Made by a program: the position numbers and the translations under genes | Notes under the pieces: model-generated | What the model was told of the DNA's origin: nothing | The model's database searches: none | The model's input: only the letters and a program-made list of their open reading frames with translations | Assembly (NCBI GenBank): GCA_030015575.1 | Contig: CM057347.1 | Coordinates: 406,070,248-406,134,247 of the forward strand | From: Agapanthus africanus | Taxonomy: Eukaryota; Streptophyta; Magnoliopsida; Asparagales; Amaryllidaceae | Length of the DNA stretch: 64,000 nt | Reading direction: 5' to 3' | Shown: positions 1 to 10,667 of the stretch, piece by piece | Numbering within the stretch: position 1 is the stretch's first letter | How the letters are laid out: the number at the start of each line of letters is the position of its first letter

Positions 1-2290
1 ACTTAATAGACAGCTACGTCCCATAGCCCCGACCAAGTGACTGTAGGAGAACCCCGTCACCGAAAGCATCCGTTCGGGTGCTCACGGCAGCGGTGTTCCG
101 CCTTAATGCACTTCGTCGAAGGCATCCAGGGGTGCGGCCGTCTACTAAAGTTTGCGACGAGCATTCGATCAGGACGTCGGGAATCTTGTTGAATTGCCCG
201 ACTTGATATTGAAAAGAGTTTTCGATAATGAGACTAAAATGCGGGGTTTATAATTGTTAGGCATATGATGTCTAAGGAATTCATTTGGTTAGGCATGCGA
301 TGTCTAAGGAGGTTGCGGATTCCAACTGTTGTAGTTTTACACTTTTTTTCTGTGACCGTAAGCGTAGTATGTGGTGTATCGCCGGCTTCGTTGCTATACA
401 TCAACGACAATCGGGGTACGCATACTTGCTTACGTTGATGATATGAGATATTATGAGTTGCTGTGATATGTTGTATTGGATCGTCGCGTTTGAATAGCCG
501 GGGGTTTTATGTGAGATGAGAGTTTTTCTTTTTCATTCATGTAAAATTCATTTGTATGTAATATTCTTTTATTGGGGCACTTCCAGGTAGCGGAAGATGT
601 CACCGTTGTATATTATTTACTTTTCCGCATTAGGTAGACCCAAGGCGGGGAGCACAAATAACCGGGTTCTAAGGTCCAGTGGGAGACCATCTCGAGGAGT
701 CGAGACCGGGTCTCCTAACCCTAGAATTGGCAGTGTTACTTGCCGCTCTCGTAGGGGTCTAGGGATGTGGGTTTGGCTATTCATCGCGACCGTGGAATCC
801 GTGTTTTATACAGGCTCGTATTGAAAACACGGACGTCCTAGTATATCCAATATTTCATATATGTTCTTCTGCTGCAATGTTCTGTAATGAGATCATATTA
901 CTGCCTGAGACGAATGTTTATATTATATATATGAGATATATGTAATATTGCAGATTTCGTTTCAAAAAGAGATGCTTGCGAAGCATAAATAAAATGGGAC
1001 TTCATTAATGAGATTAATGAAACTAAAAGAAACCTAAGATGTTGTGGAATCGAATTTTTAAAAACAGGTAGCTACAGTTCTTGCTTTGCATCGCGGTGTT
1101 CCTTGTAGAACATCCTGCACCTTATTCGATAAGGAAAGGACCGAGATCCCTTCACCGGGAGTGACTCCTTTAGCAATAAGTGGCAGATGCTACAAACTCG
1201 GTTTGTCTTTTGATTGCTTCTATAGTTCTTGCTTTGCATAGTGATATTTGTGAAATATCCTGCACCTTATTCGATGAGGAAAGGGCCGACGATCCCTTCA
1301 CCGGGAGTGACCCCTTTAGCAAAACTAGAAAAGCCTCAAAAACACTCCATTTAAAAATCACTCGATTCTACAACGATATCAAGTTCATTACGCAAAAGAT
1401 TTTCTTAAAACCTGTCGTAGCCCTCCGTCATTTCAGATAAGGACTGTTTAGTATTCGTGCTGCGTTTGTTGGCCTTTGTCAAGGCGTAGTGTACGGTAGC
1501 TGAATAGTACCTATCTGCTTATGCATATGATGCAGACTGGATTAGGGTAGTCGTGCGACCTTGTTGGCCTTTGTCAAGGGCCGTGCGGGTGGGTTTAATT
1601 CAATCAAGAAATAACGGGTTGAACTTGACTAGCAGCCTATGGTTTGTTGGCCTTTGTCAAGGTCATAGAACGCTAGGGGTAAAATATTATTGGGAATTTT
1701 AAGTGTTGAAATTTGCAATGAGATTGCATACCTTTTATGAGATAGTTGGATCCCGATACCCGCTGCGAGTAAGAGTTACTCCTGGGAGAGTTTTACACAT
1801 TACAATTAGCCGATCAAGTAGGTGTCTAGAAAGGTGTTAACGGGGTTACGCCCCTAGGAAAACGAGGTTTACTTTAATTAGGTTTGTGCGAAAGCACGGG
1901 GGACCTCCCTCAAAGTACCGACACTGGCCTGGCTGAAAGATTGGCGAACTTGTAGCGTGTAATTAATCCCGGCTAGTCTTTCCTTTTAGGGTTTGAAGGA
2001 AGATTTGACTAAAACAGTGGGAGACATCCTGATTAGATATATTAGATAACCAATCTAATCTTGCAAGAGCATACGCTGAGTGTTTTCTTCTCTCTCTCTC
2101 CAGGTAGCGACTATATCACGCCTTAATCAAGATAATAATACGGATATATTTGACCGAACCCGCTTTTTATACTGAGCTGGGGAACGTTGGTCCCGCTCCA
2201 ACTTATAAGTGTTATAAGACAGAGCAGGAAATTAGGGAATACCAGATTTTCCGTGCCGCCCAAACGAAGAAAGTGCATGCTGATGCATCA
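1..2290 (+). other. Copia A leader and former gag region, no intact gene
   Basis: I see no conserved protein domain here; the short open frames at 597-824 and 1180-1440 are not conserved in frame in copia B and look like chance. The region does contain many short inverted repeats with a three-base centre (257-275, 289-307, 438-454, 926-942, 972-986, 1001-1021, 1243-1259). It also has three copies of a TTGTTGGCCTTTGTCAAG motif (around 1468, 1562 and 1644) and two copies of a block around TTGCTTTGCA...TCCTGCACC...TCCCTTCACCGGGAGTGACTCC (1080-1170 and 1225-1325). A gag gene would be expected here and is not recognisable. Confidence 0.6.
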
Positions 2291-2299
2291 TCTTCGGGT

Positions 2300-4870
2300 G
2301 TGTTCGTTACATAGAACTGTTTCTCAGTATCCTTTATGTCCTGGGTATGTGATACCGGATCAGGATCCCGCATATGTAATCTGTTACATGGGCTACAGAT
2401 AGGTAGAGAACTGAGAACGGGTGATAAGTTTCATGAGACAGAAAACGGTGCAAGTGTTGCAGCCAAGTCTGTTGGTCATTACCAGAATACATTGATTCTG
2501 AACAAATGTTATTAGATACCGAACCTGATATACAAAATCATATCAGTCTCTTTATTAGTAAAGAAGGATATAATTTTGTATTGTTGGATAATGTTTTGAA
2601 CATTTCCTATATTAAGAGTTGATCGGTTCAGGCACGTTATCTAAAAACATTGACGTTTTAAATCAAACTACAGATCTTAGTATACGGAACACACACAAGA
2701 GGAAGAGTTCAGAAATGAACGGATCCTTCTTGAGGTATTGTAGACTAGGTCATATCAATGTGACCCGACTAGCTGAAGTTACATTTAGATGCATATTCAA
2801 ATTAGTTTGAATTTACATCTTGTGAAACTTACCTGTCATGTCACAAAGATAAGATGACCATAGCTCTGTTTATTGGAAACAGAGAAAGAGTTAGTGAACT
2901 TTTGGGATTGATACATGCTGATGTATGAAAGTCCCCTGTCTACATATGTCAGGACCGGTTCTTTGTACTTCATTCCATTCTCTGATAATCTTTCAAGATT
3001 CAGACATATGTTCCTATTGAAACACAAGTCCGAACCTTTTGAGATATTCACAGAATATGAGTTAGAAGTAGAGAACCAAAAATACGGGTAAAAGTATTAT
3101 GTCCTTTGATGTGATCAAGGAAGAGAATACTTGAGCACGGAATTCCTGGACTATTCTAAAGGAGAATGAGATTCTCTCTCATCATTACTCCTCCGTATAC
3201 ACCACAGCACGTCGGTGTATCGGGACGGAGCAATAGCACCCTATGTGATATGGTGTGCTCTATGATGAGTACTACTGAGTTTCCTATTTCCTTTTGGGAG
3301 TTATGCACTTGAGAAGCTGCATACCTATTGAATAGGGTTCAAATCAAATCAGCTGCCTACCACTTCATATGTGATATGGAATGGGAAGAGCCCATATCTT
3401 AAGTTTGTTAAGATTTAGGGTTGTCCGGCCTATGTCTAAAAGCAAAATCCGGACAAGCTCGAGGCAAGGTCTGTTATGTAGAACTGGAAATGTTCCAGCT
3501 ATACAAACTGCAGCTGATGATTTGGTAGAACCAAAGCATTCAATAGTAACAAACGAACCTCAGCCTCTCCGCCGATCTAGTAGGGTTCCTCACCCACCTG
3601 AGAGATACTTCGGTTTCTCAATGACAGTGGGAGCGAGGATTGCATCATGAGATGATGACCCAACTAGTTTTGAGCTGGCCATCAGGAGTGGGACTCTGTA
3701 AGAATGGCTGGATGCTTTTCGATCTGAGATGGAATCCTTATACACCAACAAAGTATGGACTTTGGTTGCTTTATCTGAAGGGTTAAATCCCCATCAGGAG
3801 CAAGTACATCTTGAGAAGATTACTTGGTGTACATGGAAAAGTTGAGACTTTCAAAGCTAGACTTGTTAAAGGTTTGCATCATAGACCAGGTATGGATTAT
3901 GTTGAAACCTTTTCTAAGGATCTATGCTTAAGTCCATCCAGATCCTACTGGCCACGGCTACATACCATGACCACGATATCTGGTGGTTGGGTGTCATGAC
4001 TGCTTTTCTAAGTGATGTTTTAGAAGAGAACGTCTATAAGTACACAACCAGAGAGCTTCGTAGACAGTGGGAGCAGCGGAAACGTGTGCAAGATGTTTTA
4101 TATGATAAAACATGCATCGCGGAGTTGGAACATCTGTTTTGATGTGGTAGTCAAAGAGTTTGACTTCATCAAAATGGTAGATGAACCTTGTATATACGAA
4201 AAGGTAGTAGAGAGTATGGTGGTGATCTTCGTAGAGTACGTAGATGACATACTCTTGATAGGGAAGGAGTTTCCTATGCTACGCTCGGTCAATCTCCGCT
4301 TATCACAAGGATTCTCCATATAGGATCAAAGTGATACCTCCTAAATCCTGGGTTTTGGATCTATGAGATAGATCTAATTGGATGTTAGGATACTCACTAG
4401 TTGTAGTGAGATGGTATCAATCGATCCTGGGAAGAATCACTGGAAAGGTTCTAGGGTGATAAGGACGACTGAATGTCAGTCGCAGGCATTGTCTTTACCC
4501 TCAGTGGAGGGACGGTATGTTGGAAGAGTTCCAAGCTAGATACCGTGACTTACTAGACGATTAAAGGCAAGATACATCATTACCAAGGATCCTACCAAAG
4601 AGGCAGTCTGGATATATATAAGTTCATAAGATGAACTTCGTTCCTACCATTGTGTGACAATGGAGTTGTGGCTTCAGCCAAGGAACTACCGTCCCATCAG
4701 AAATCCAGATATAATTCTTAGGCAGTATCACCTGATCATGGAGATGGATGATCTCCAAGATGATCGAGGTTAGGAGAGTAGATACAGAGGACAACAGCGC
4801 GGATCCACTCACAAAGGCCTTTTTCCCAGTAGAGACTTTTACGGGATGGTTAAGTATGAGATACTTCAAC
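2300..4870 (+). pseudogene. Copia A pol remnant (PR, INT, RT, RNase H)
   Basis: Fragments of a copia Pol polyprotein are read across several frames. A protease-like WVCDTGSGSRICN lies near 2342-2380, with DTG at 2351-2359. A pre-integrase CRLGHINVTRLAE lies near 2737-2775. Integrase pieces follow: LLGLIHADV near 2903, YFIPFSDNLSRF near 2962 and PPYTPQHVGVS near 3187. The linker LRRSSRVPHPPERYFG (about 3568-3615) precedes an RT with KSIQILLATATYHDHDIW (about 3927) and YVDDILLIG (4240-4266). RNase H-like TKEAVW (about 4593) and HLIMEMDDLQ (about 4732) follow. Many stops and frameshifts mean no functional protein, and the central RT (palm start) is shortened. Functional enzymes would have to come from another element. 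Confidence 0.85.
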
Positions 4871-4917
4871 CGCAGCTAATTGTTGGGTATGCGATACCAT
4901 AACAGATGGCCCTAGTG

Positions 4918-4929
4918 CAAGTGGGAGAT
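4918..4929 (+). promoter_or_regulatory. Copia A polypurine tract
   Basis: The purine run AAGTGGGAGA followed by T lies directly before the 3' LTR start TGTTAG at 4930. This is the expected primer position for plus-strand DNA synthesis. Copia B has AAATGGGAGA at the matching place. Confidence 0.75.
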
Positions 4930-7098
4930 TGTTAGTTATATGTATGCCCTATAGGCCATTACTGTACATACGATGTATATTGTAGTGGATGCTGGGACAT
5001 ATATAGGTAGGACTTTCTTGCTCGACATGATAGTATGCTATCTAGTTGTACTTTATCTTAACATGTACTCAGATTGTCTCTATGTTATATGTTGATAAAG
5101 CCCTTAGGATGTGTACTCGACTACTGGGACTATGATGAGATCATACTAGTGGGGCCACGGTAGTCGACGAGTACATCCTATAACTGTTCCTAGTCGAGGG
5201 TATATGAGACAGGGCATCGATACACCAGAGTAGACTAGCATATACGCATCTTGACCCATATGATGGGCGATGGATGGTCCCATATCCATCGGTGTTTGAC
5301 ATCAAGGATGGTGTACGGGTGCTCAGTGGAGACTGGGTACACTGGACGGACTCGCCGAGAACTCCCAGATGGTATTATACCTCACGTCAGATGGCAGTTC
5401 TCCGGTGACACTGGTACAGAGTAGTCTGTTGACCCGAGATCGTCATAGAGTCTTGTGTGATTCCCAATGTGCTTTGATTTCCATCATACCACGTCCAAGA
5501 GGGCGTGCAAAAAGGTGGCTTTTGGGTACAGTCCCGAATCACATGGAGGCAATGAGCGATAGGAGGGGATTCGTCTCTCCCGGTATAGGGAGTTGATGTT
5601 GTGATGTGTTCGATTGGCTATAACCGGAAATCCCTGGCCAGGGTTGCTGAGATTTACTGGTAAGTGTTATCAGTAGTTTCTCGAACTGTTATAGACCTCA
5701 TATTGACACGACTTATCGAACTACTAGGGTCTGACGTTTACCACCCCTAGGCGAGATATGCAACATATCAGACAACGAGACCGGACTGTACGGGAGTGTT
5801 ACTGTTTGGATTCACAGGATAATGTACAGGCTTGCTTGTTGATCTTTTGAGCGCATAATACCTGGGTAGCTGTTACGTTTAGCTGACCGCTTGCAGCTTG
5901 TGGGTGTTTGATATGATCATCACCTACTGCCGGCGTATTGACGATTCTTTAGAGTCCTACACAGAGGTTTCTTGACTCAGGCAAAACGGAGTAGGAGCAC
6001 ATATGTGATATGTGCGGGACCGAGGATAATACGATATGAGATACCGTATTCTATTCTCGCGATATTTGATATCAACCGGGTCATCGGATCAAGTGTTGAT
6101 TCGATGAATCGGAACGGATAAATATTAGTCGGTTATATGCGATATAGCCGGATTGTCGGATCAAGTGTTGATTCGATAATTTAATGTATAATAATATATA
6201 TGATATATTAAATTACATTAACTAATATTAGCTCACTAAAAGATTCTTTTTCTCACTCGGATAATACATTGATATATATGCGATATATGTTAATTGTATT
6301 ATTTTATTTTGTTACAATAAATTTTGTATATGTGATATATAATATTGTAACATATTATAATTATTAATGCAACATGTTTAGAGGAGTTTAAACATGATTA
6401 GGGTTTGGATTAGGGTTAAACCTTCTAGTTGATTCTAGAAGCTTTTCTTTTGTCATTTGTTAAGATATTATGATAGATATCTTTTGTGAGTCACCCTTTA
6501 ACCCAACCCAAACCCTAACCCTAGTAAACTCTCTACATTGGTTACTACAACCATGGTTGCATAAATGATTATGATAACATTTTTTATTATTCATCAAAAA
6601 TGATGGTTCATCTTCTTCCTTCTTCTTCTTTGCTTACAAAGCTTTCTTGCTTTGATATTTGTGATGAAAATATGTGAGAAAAAGATAAATAAAGAGAGCA
6701 AAAATCCTACTTCATCATCCTCATCTTCCCTTGCCATTTAGATGAGGGTGTTCACATCATTTCATGAGTGTTAGCTTGTGTTAATGAAACTTCAAGGTAG
6801 ATCATCTTTGTATCGAAGATCGAAAGCAAAGGTTACATCTTTCTCTTCGTGGAACCTCTCGAGAATCCGGAACCCGATGATCGCAGCGAAGGGACCACAA
6901 CACGGAGCATATGAAGTGAAGGACCGGATCTACAAAGGTTGTAATCCCTCTCACTTAGTGTTAAAGTTGTTAACATGTTAGTTTTCGCCTAATCTCTAGT
7001 TTAAAGATCCGTATTCGGGTTGTTCAGCACGGCTAAATTTTTAATCGGGCATGGTTGATACCTCGTAGACCCTTGTGCGCGTGCCTAGCAACCCTACA
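4930..7098 (+). repeat. Copia A 3' LTR (about 2.17 kb)
   Basis: It begins TGTTAGTTATATGTATGCCC and ends CCTAGCAACCCTACA, matching both LTRs of copia B in start, end and internal order. It carries a dense series of inverted repeats with GNG or similar triloops: 4886-4898, 5997-6015, 6028-6050, 6130-6150 and 6192-6210. A larger hairpin has perfect 9-bp arms at 6311-6319 and 6343-6351. The 5369-5596 open frame recurs at 14394 and 22565 but resembles no known protein; I treat it as LTR sequence. Confidence 0.92.
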
Positions 7099-9733
7099 AA
7101 GGATACGTTAGTCTCATTTGAGACTAAGATCAACTTAAATATTTGTTAAGGATACGTTAGTCTAATTTTTAGGCTAAGATCAACTTAACGGGATCGTTTA
7201 GATCCAACAAAAGAGCATTTGGACCCTATTGTTTAGTTTAGGGACATTACAGTCGATTACCAGTTTAAGGATATGGTGGTCCAAGGTTAAGGACAGTCCG
7301 AGGTTTAAAGGGACCCCACAGTCTGAGGTTAAGGACATCATAGTCCGTGGGTTTAAAGGGACACCACAGTCCGTGGTATGTCTGGTTGTCGGGACCCGTC
7401 ACCTCTCTGAAGACGTTGAAGGATTACAACGACAAATATCAGAGGAGTGAAGAGATGTGCCTTTGAACCAAAGTTGATTGGGAAATCTGTAGTTCAATTT
7501 GGAACTAAGATCAATTAATTAGATTATGAGCACATTGGCTCAATTAATCTGAATTGAGGACTTATGGCCAGCTTGGGCTAAGTCCAATTAGGTTTAAGAT
7601 GTTGGACCTTTGTTTGGACTGTTGAACGTTTGTCTGGGCTCAGCCCCCCCATTATTTAGCAATGCTAAACAGGGGCTTGGGGTTCTGACAACACTTTGTC
7701 TTTGGTTGAGCACTAGCCATTCATTATAGCTCTGGACTTTTCTTTGAATGTCACATGAAATGATCAAGTTTGGAAGAATGTAGTTAGGGTTCAATCAAAG
7801 GGGAGATCTTATCTCTGGAAAACTTAGTTGATTTTGGGCTAAGACTGGTTTGAAAATAGTGTTAAACACTAACACATATTTGACGATCACGTGTTCCCAC
7901 GTGATGCACTTAAAACAGTGTTAAACACTAGGGACAGAGCACTTAAAATAGTGTTAAACACTAGAAATGAGGTGGTTATGTGGAGTCACGTGAGGCGCCA
8001 GAGAATTGGGCCAGACTTCCTTTATTTTACTCTCAAAAGATGCCAATAAGTGTTAAACACTTAATCTTTGTAATCATCACGTGTGGCACGTGATAGTGCC
8101 CATGTATTGGGTATTAATTCCTCTGTTTTCCCTCATTTACCCTTTTAAAAAGGTGTTTGTCAGGGGTCACGTGAGGACACGCGAAGCGCCCTAAATCAGT
8201 ATTGCCTTTGGCTTTATTCCCTTCAGTTTTAAGGGTCACGTGTGAGCACGTGAGGCATTGCCTCCAAGCTTTTTCTTTCTCATTTTGAGGAGTCTGTTTG
8301 AGGGTCATGTGGGGGCATGTGACCATGTCTCATTCGTTCTTTTCTGATCATTAAAGGAAAGGTCACGTGTTGCCACGTGACCACGTTTACGTGCATGGAT
8401 AATTTTAAGTCCTTTGTTTGAGAATTAAATTCTTTGGTAGGGTTAAACCCTAATTCTGTTTTAAGGAATTAGATTCCTATGTATATGGAAGAATTAAATT
8501 CTTATGTAGGGTTAAACCCTGGTTTTATTTGGAGGAATTGAATTCCTATGAATTTGGGAGAATTAAATTCTCATATAGGGTTAAACCCTAGTTTCATTTG
8601 GAGGAATTAAATTCCTATGAATTTGGGGGAATTAAATTCCTTAAACTCAATTCTCACTCTAAGTTTTGGATCTGCATGGCAGAATCTCCCCGATGAGAAT
8701 TAAATTCTCAACTTGTGGGGAGATCTACTTCTGTGGATCTTCAACCAAAAGAAGAACTAAGTTCTTATTCAAAAGAGTTAAACTCTTAAATTGAGAATTA
8801 AATTCTCTTTGTTTTATGGAACTTAGATCTCTTTCCCCTTTCTCACCTAGGATCTTTTTTTCTCTTCTGAAAAAATCTTCTTTTCTCGCTGTTGTTGTAT
8901 CTCTCTAAAAAAATTCCAAGCATCCTTCTTTTCTCTTCTAGGCTCCTATTTATAAGAGAAAGAAAAGAATCAGTTTGTTTAGTCAATCTTTCATTGAAAG
9001 ATTTTGGTTGTTTTTGTAACCAACATGATCGAAATTCCAGTGAATTTTATTCACCATTGGATTTTTAATCCAAAAGATATTCTGTTTGTTATTCTTGGTG
9101 AATTTCAGGAAAATCTTTCCTTGTATAGAATCTTTCTATAAATTGGTGATTTTTAATCACCATTGGATTTTTAATCCAACGGTGCTCCCCTTTACAAAGC
9201 ACAATCTTTTTTTTGTTTGGAAAGATTTAGAGAGATATTTTCCAGTTAGGGTTCTCAATTCCTTCTTAATTAGAATTTAATTCTATTAGTTCAGAATGCT
9301 TAAAACCTATCACATGTTGGCACGTGATCCCATTGTTTGATCATTCAAATAGAATTTAATTCTATTAATTAAATAGCTTAGGAACCCATCACGTGTTGGC
9401 ACGTGACCCCCTTGATTAACATTTTAACCAGAATTTAATTCTGTTGTTTTAAAGAACTAAGGAATCATCACGTGTCAGCACGTGACCCTTGGTCACGTGT
9501 GAGCACGTGATGCCCCATTGGGGTTTTTCCTTGCTGTTTTATTATACCTTTTAATTCCTTCAGTGGGTTTTTAAAGGCCCATCACGTGTGGGTACGTGAC
9601 TCCTGTTGATTAGAATTCAATTCTCTTATAACAGAGTCCCTAGAAAACCATCACATGTCAGCACGTGACCCTTGGTCACGTGTGAGCACGTGATGCCCCA
9701 TTGGGGTTTTTCATGATATTTTATGAGGGAACA
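7099..9733 (-). repeat. Tat element 1 3' LTR (left LTR), truncated by copia A
   Basis: Aligns nearly base for base with 38655-41405. It ends on the plus strand in GAGGGAACA at 9733, so the element-sense LTR starts TGTTCCCTC. The first ~420 bases of the LTR are displaced left of copia A. It contains about 20 CACGTG palindromes, mostly as close inverted pairs, and a long series of inverted repeats centred on TAA, TTA or TTT (for example 7858-7870, 8048-8062, 8439-8451, 8558-8572, 8752-8766, 8773-8787). Immediately inside the element, the minus strand reads GTGGGGGCATT before TGTTCC, a good polypurine tract. Confidence 0.88.
8947..8954 (-). promoter_or_regulatory. TATA box of the left Tat LTR
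   Basis: On the minus strand the sequence reads TATAAATAGGAGCC, a strong plant-type TATA context, roughly 780 bases inside the element-sense LTR start. This would place U3 at about 9733 down to 8920. The matching box in the right LTR is at 40613-40620. Confidence 0.7.
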
Positions 9734-9734
9734 A

Positions 9735-9745
9735 ATGCCCCCACA
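9735..9745 (-). promoter_or_regulatory. Tat element 1 polypurine tract
   Basis: On the minus strand TGTGGGGGCATT lies directly before the 3' LTR start TGTTCCCTC. A G-run ending in CAT or CA is usual for gypsy plus-strand priming sites. The right LTR has no such tract beside it at 41406, as expected if 41406 is outside the element. Confidence 0.65.
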
Positions 9746-9848
9746 GTGTTGTTCTTACGTGTTTGCACGTGAATGCAACGCTGTCATCTTTTGTGGCCGT
9801 TGGATCTGTCTAGGGAAGGGGGCAGATGAACCGTTTCCCATCACATCC

Positions 9849-9855
9849 TATAAAT
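9849..9855 (+). promoter_or_regulatory. TATA box for antisense PMD gene aORF1
   Basis: TATAAAT in the context CATCCTATAAATGCAGG, about 115 bases inside the element beyond the LTR. A start around 9880 would give a leader spliced from 10004 to 10663, placing the ATG at 10668 five bases into the second exon. Confidence 0.6.
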
Positions 9856-10004
9856 GCAGGGGTCTCTTCAGAAACGCCTCCACTCTTTCATCTTCTTCCT
9901 TGTTCATTTTCCTTTGAGAATTTAATTCTCTTTCCCAGAGCTCGGTTCTCTGTTTCAAAAATTTCCAGAGTTTAACTCTGTTAACAAAAGATCTCCTTTT
10001 TCAG

Positions 10005-10566
10005 GTAAGAATCTTGAACGGCCGAAGAACTTCTTGTAGAAATTTTCTTTGGATTTTAAATCCACACCAAGGGTTTTCCCCTTTAACAAGAACCCCTCTT
10101 TCCGAGTTAAAATAATGTCCAATCTTTAGATAATAAACTCCTTTGGTTAAGGCTTCTCTGATCTCAGAGATCGATGGTGATACTTGTCTTCTCTTTGGAA
10201 TTTAATTCCATTCCCGAGAGCTTAGCTCTGCCAATTTTCTGGGAATTTAATTCCTTTAAAGAACTCAGTTCTTCACAGAGAACTTCTTGAGATGTTCTTG
10301 CCCTGAGTTGTTCTTCACAAAAACAAATTTTTTTTCAGATAGATCCTTCTTGATTTGCATAGAGTTCTTGCAGTGGGTTTTCTCCTTGGGGAATGTGTAG
10401 AATTGTTTGCAATCCACTGTTCATTTATTGAGAATCTTCCTTTTATTCCCATAATGATTACCATGCCTCGTCATTAGTGAGCCGCCATCTTGATTCTGTG
10501 GGGCCCCTGTGTTTTGTAACCAATGGTCCCATAAAATAAGTTGTTTTATCGTTTTCTTCCACTGTC

Positions 10567-10623
<57 letters not shown>

Positions 10624-10662
10624 GTATGGGCTTCATTAACAGTTTCCTTTAATCTGTTTCAG
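10005..10662 (+). other. Predicted 5'-leader intron of aORF1, with (TA)n microsatellite
   Basis: A donor TTTTCAG/GTAAGA at 10004/10005 and acceptor TCTGTTTCAG/GA at 10662 flank a T-rich 658-bp intron. The ATG of the PMD reading frame follows at 10668. Pure TA repeats fill about 10571-10621; the minus-strand open frame across them is a poly-Tyr/Ile artefact. An intron immediately upstream of a start codon is common in plant genes. Confidence 0.6.
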
Positions 10663-10667
10663 GAATA

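Larger units (their letters stand above)
1..7098 (+). mobile_element. Ty1/copia retrotransposon A, right part, degenerate
   Basis: The internal region from base 1 aligns with copia B from 17122, and a 3' LTR follows at 4930-7098. The left LTR, primer site and leader lie outside the window. Protease, integrase, RT and RNase H remnants occur in the copia order PR-INT-RT-RH, but no long frame is open. The LTR ends in ..CCCTACA at 7098. The next bases, AAGGA, join directly to gypsy LTR sequence matching 38655 onward, so copia A inserted into the 3' LTR of Tat element 1. The other AAGGA duplication should lie left of the window. The family is the same as copia B, but the two copies differ far more from each other than the two LTRs of B do. 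Confidence 0.9.

Noticed and set aside
5369..5596. 75-aa open frame repeated in three copia LTRs (also 14394, 22565)
   Set aside because: Recurs only because the LTR is repeated; differs at the stop and has no known domain; no evidence of a gene.
10421..10636. Minus-strand open frame with (YI)n run
   Set aside because: Translation of a TA microsatellite inside a predicted intron.
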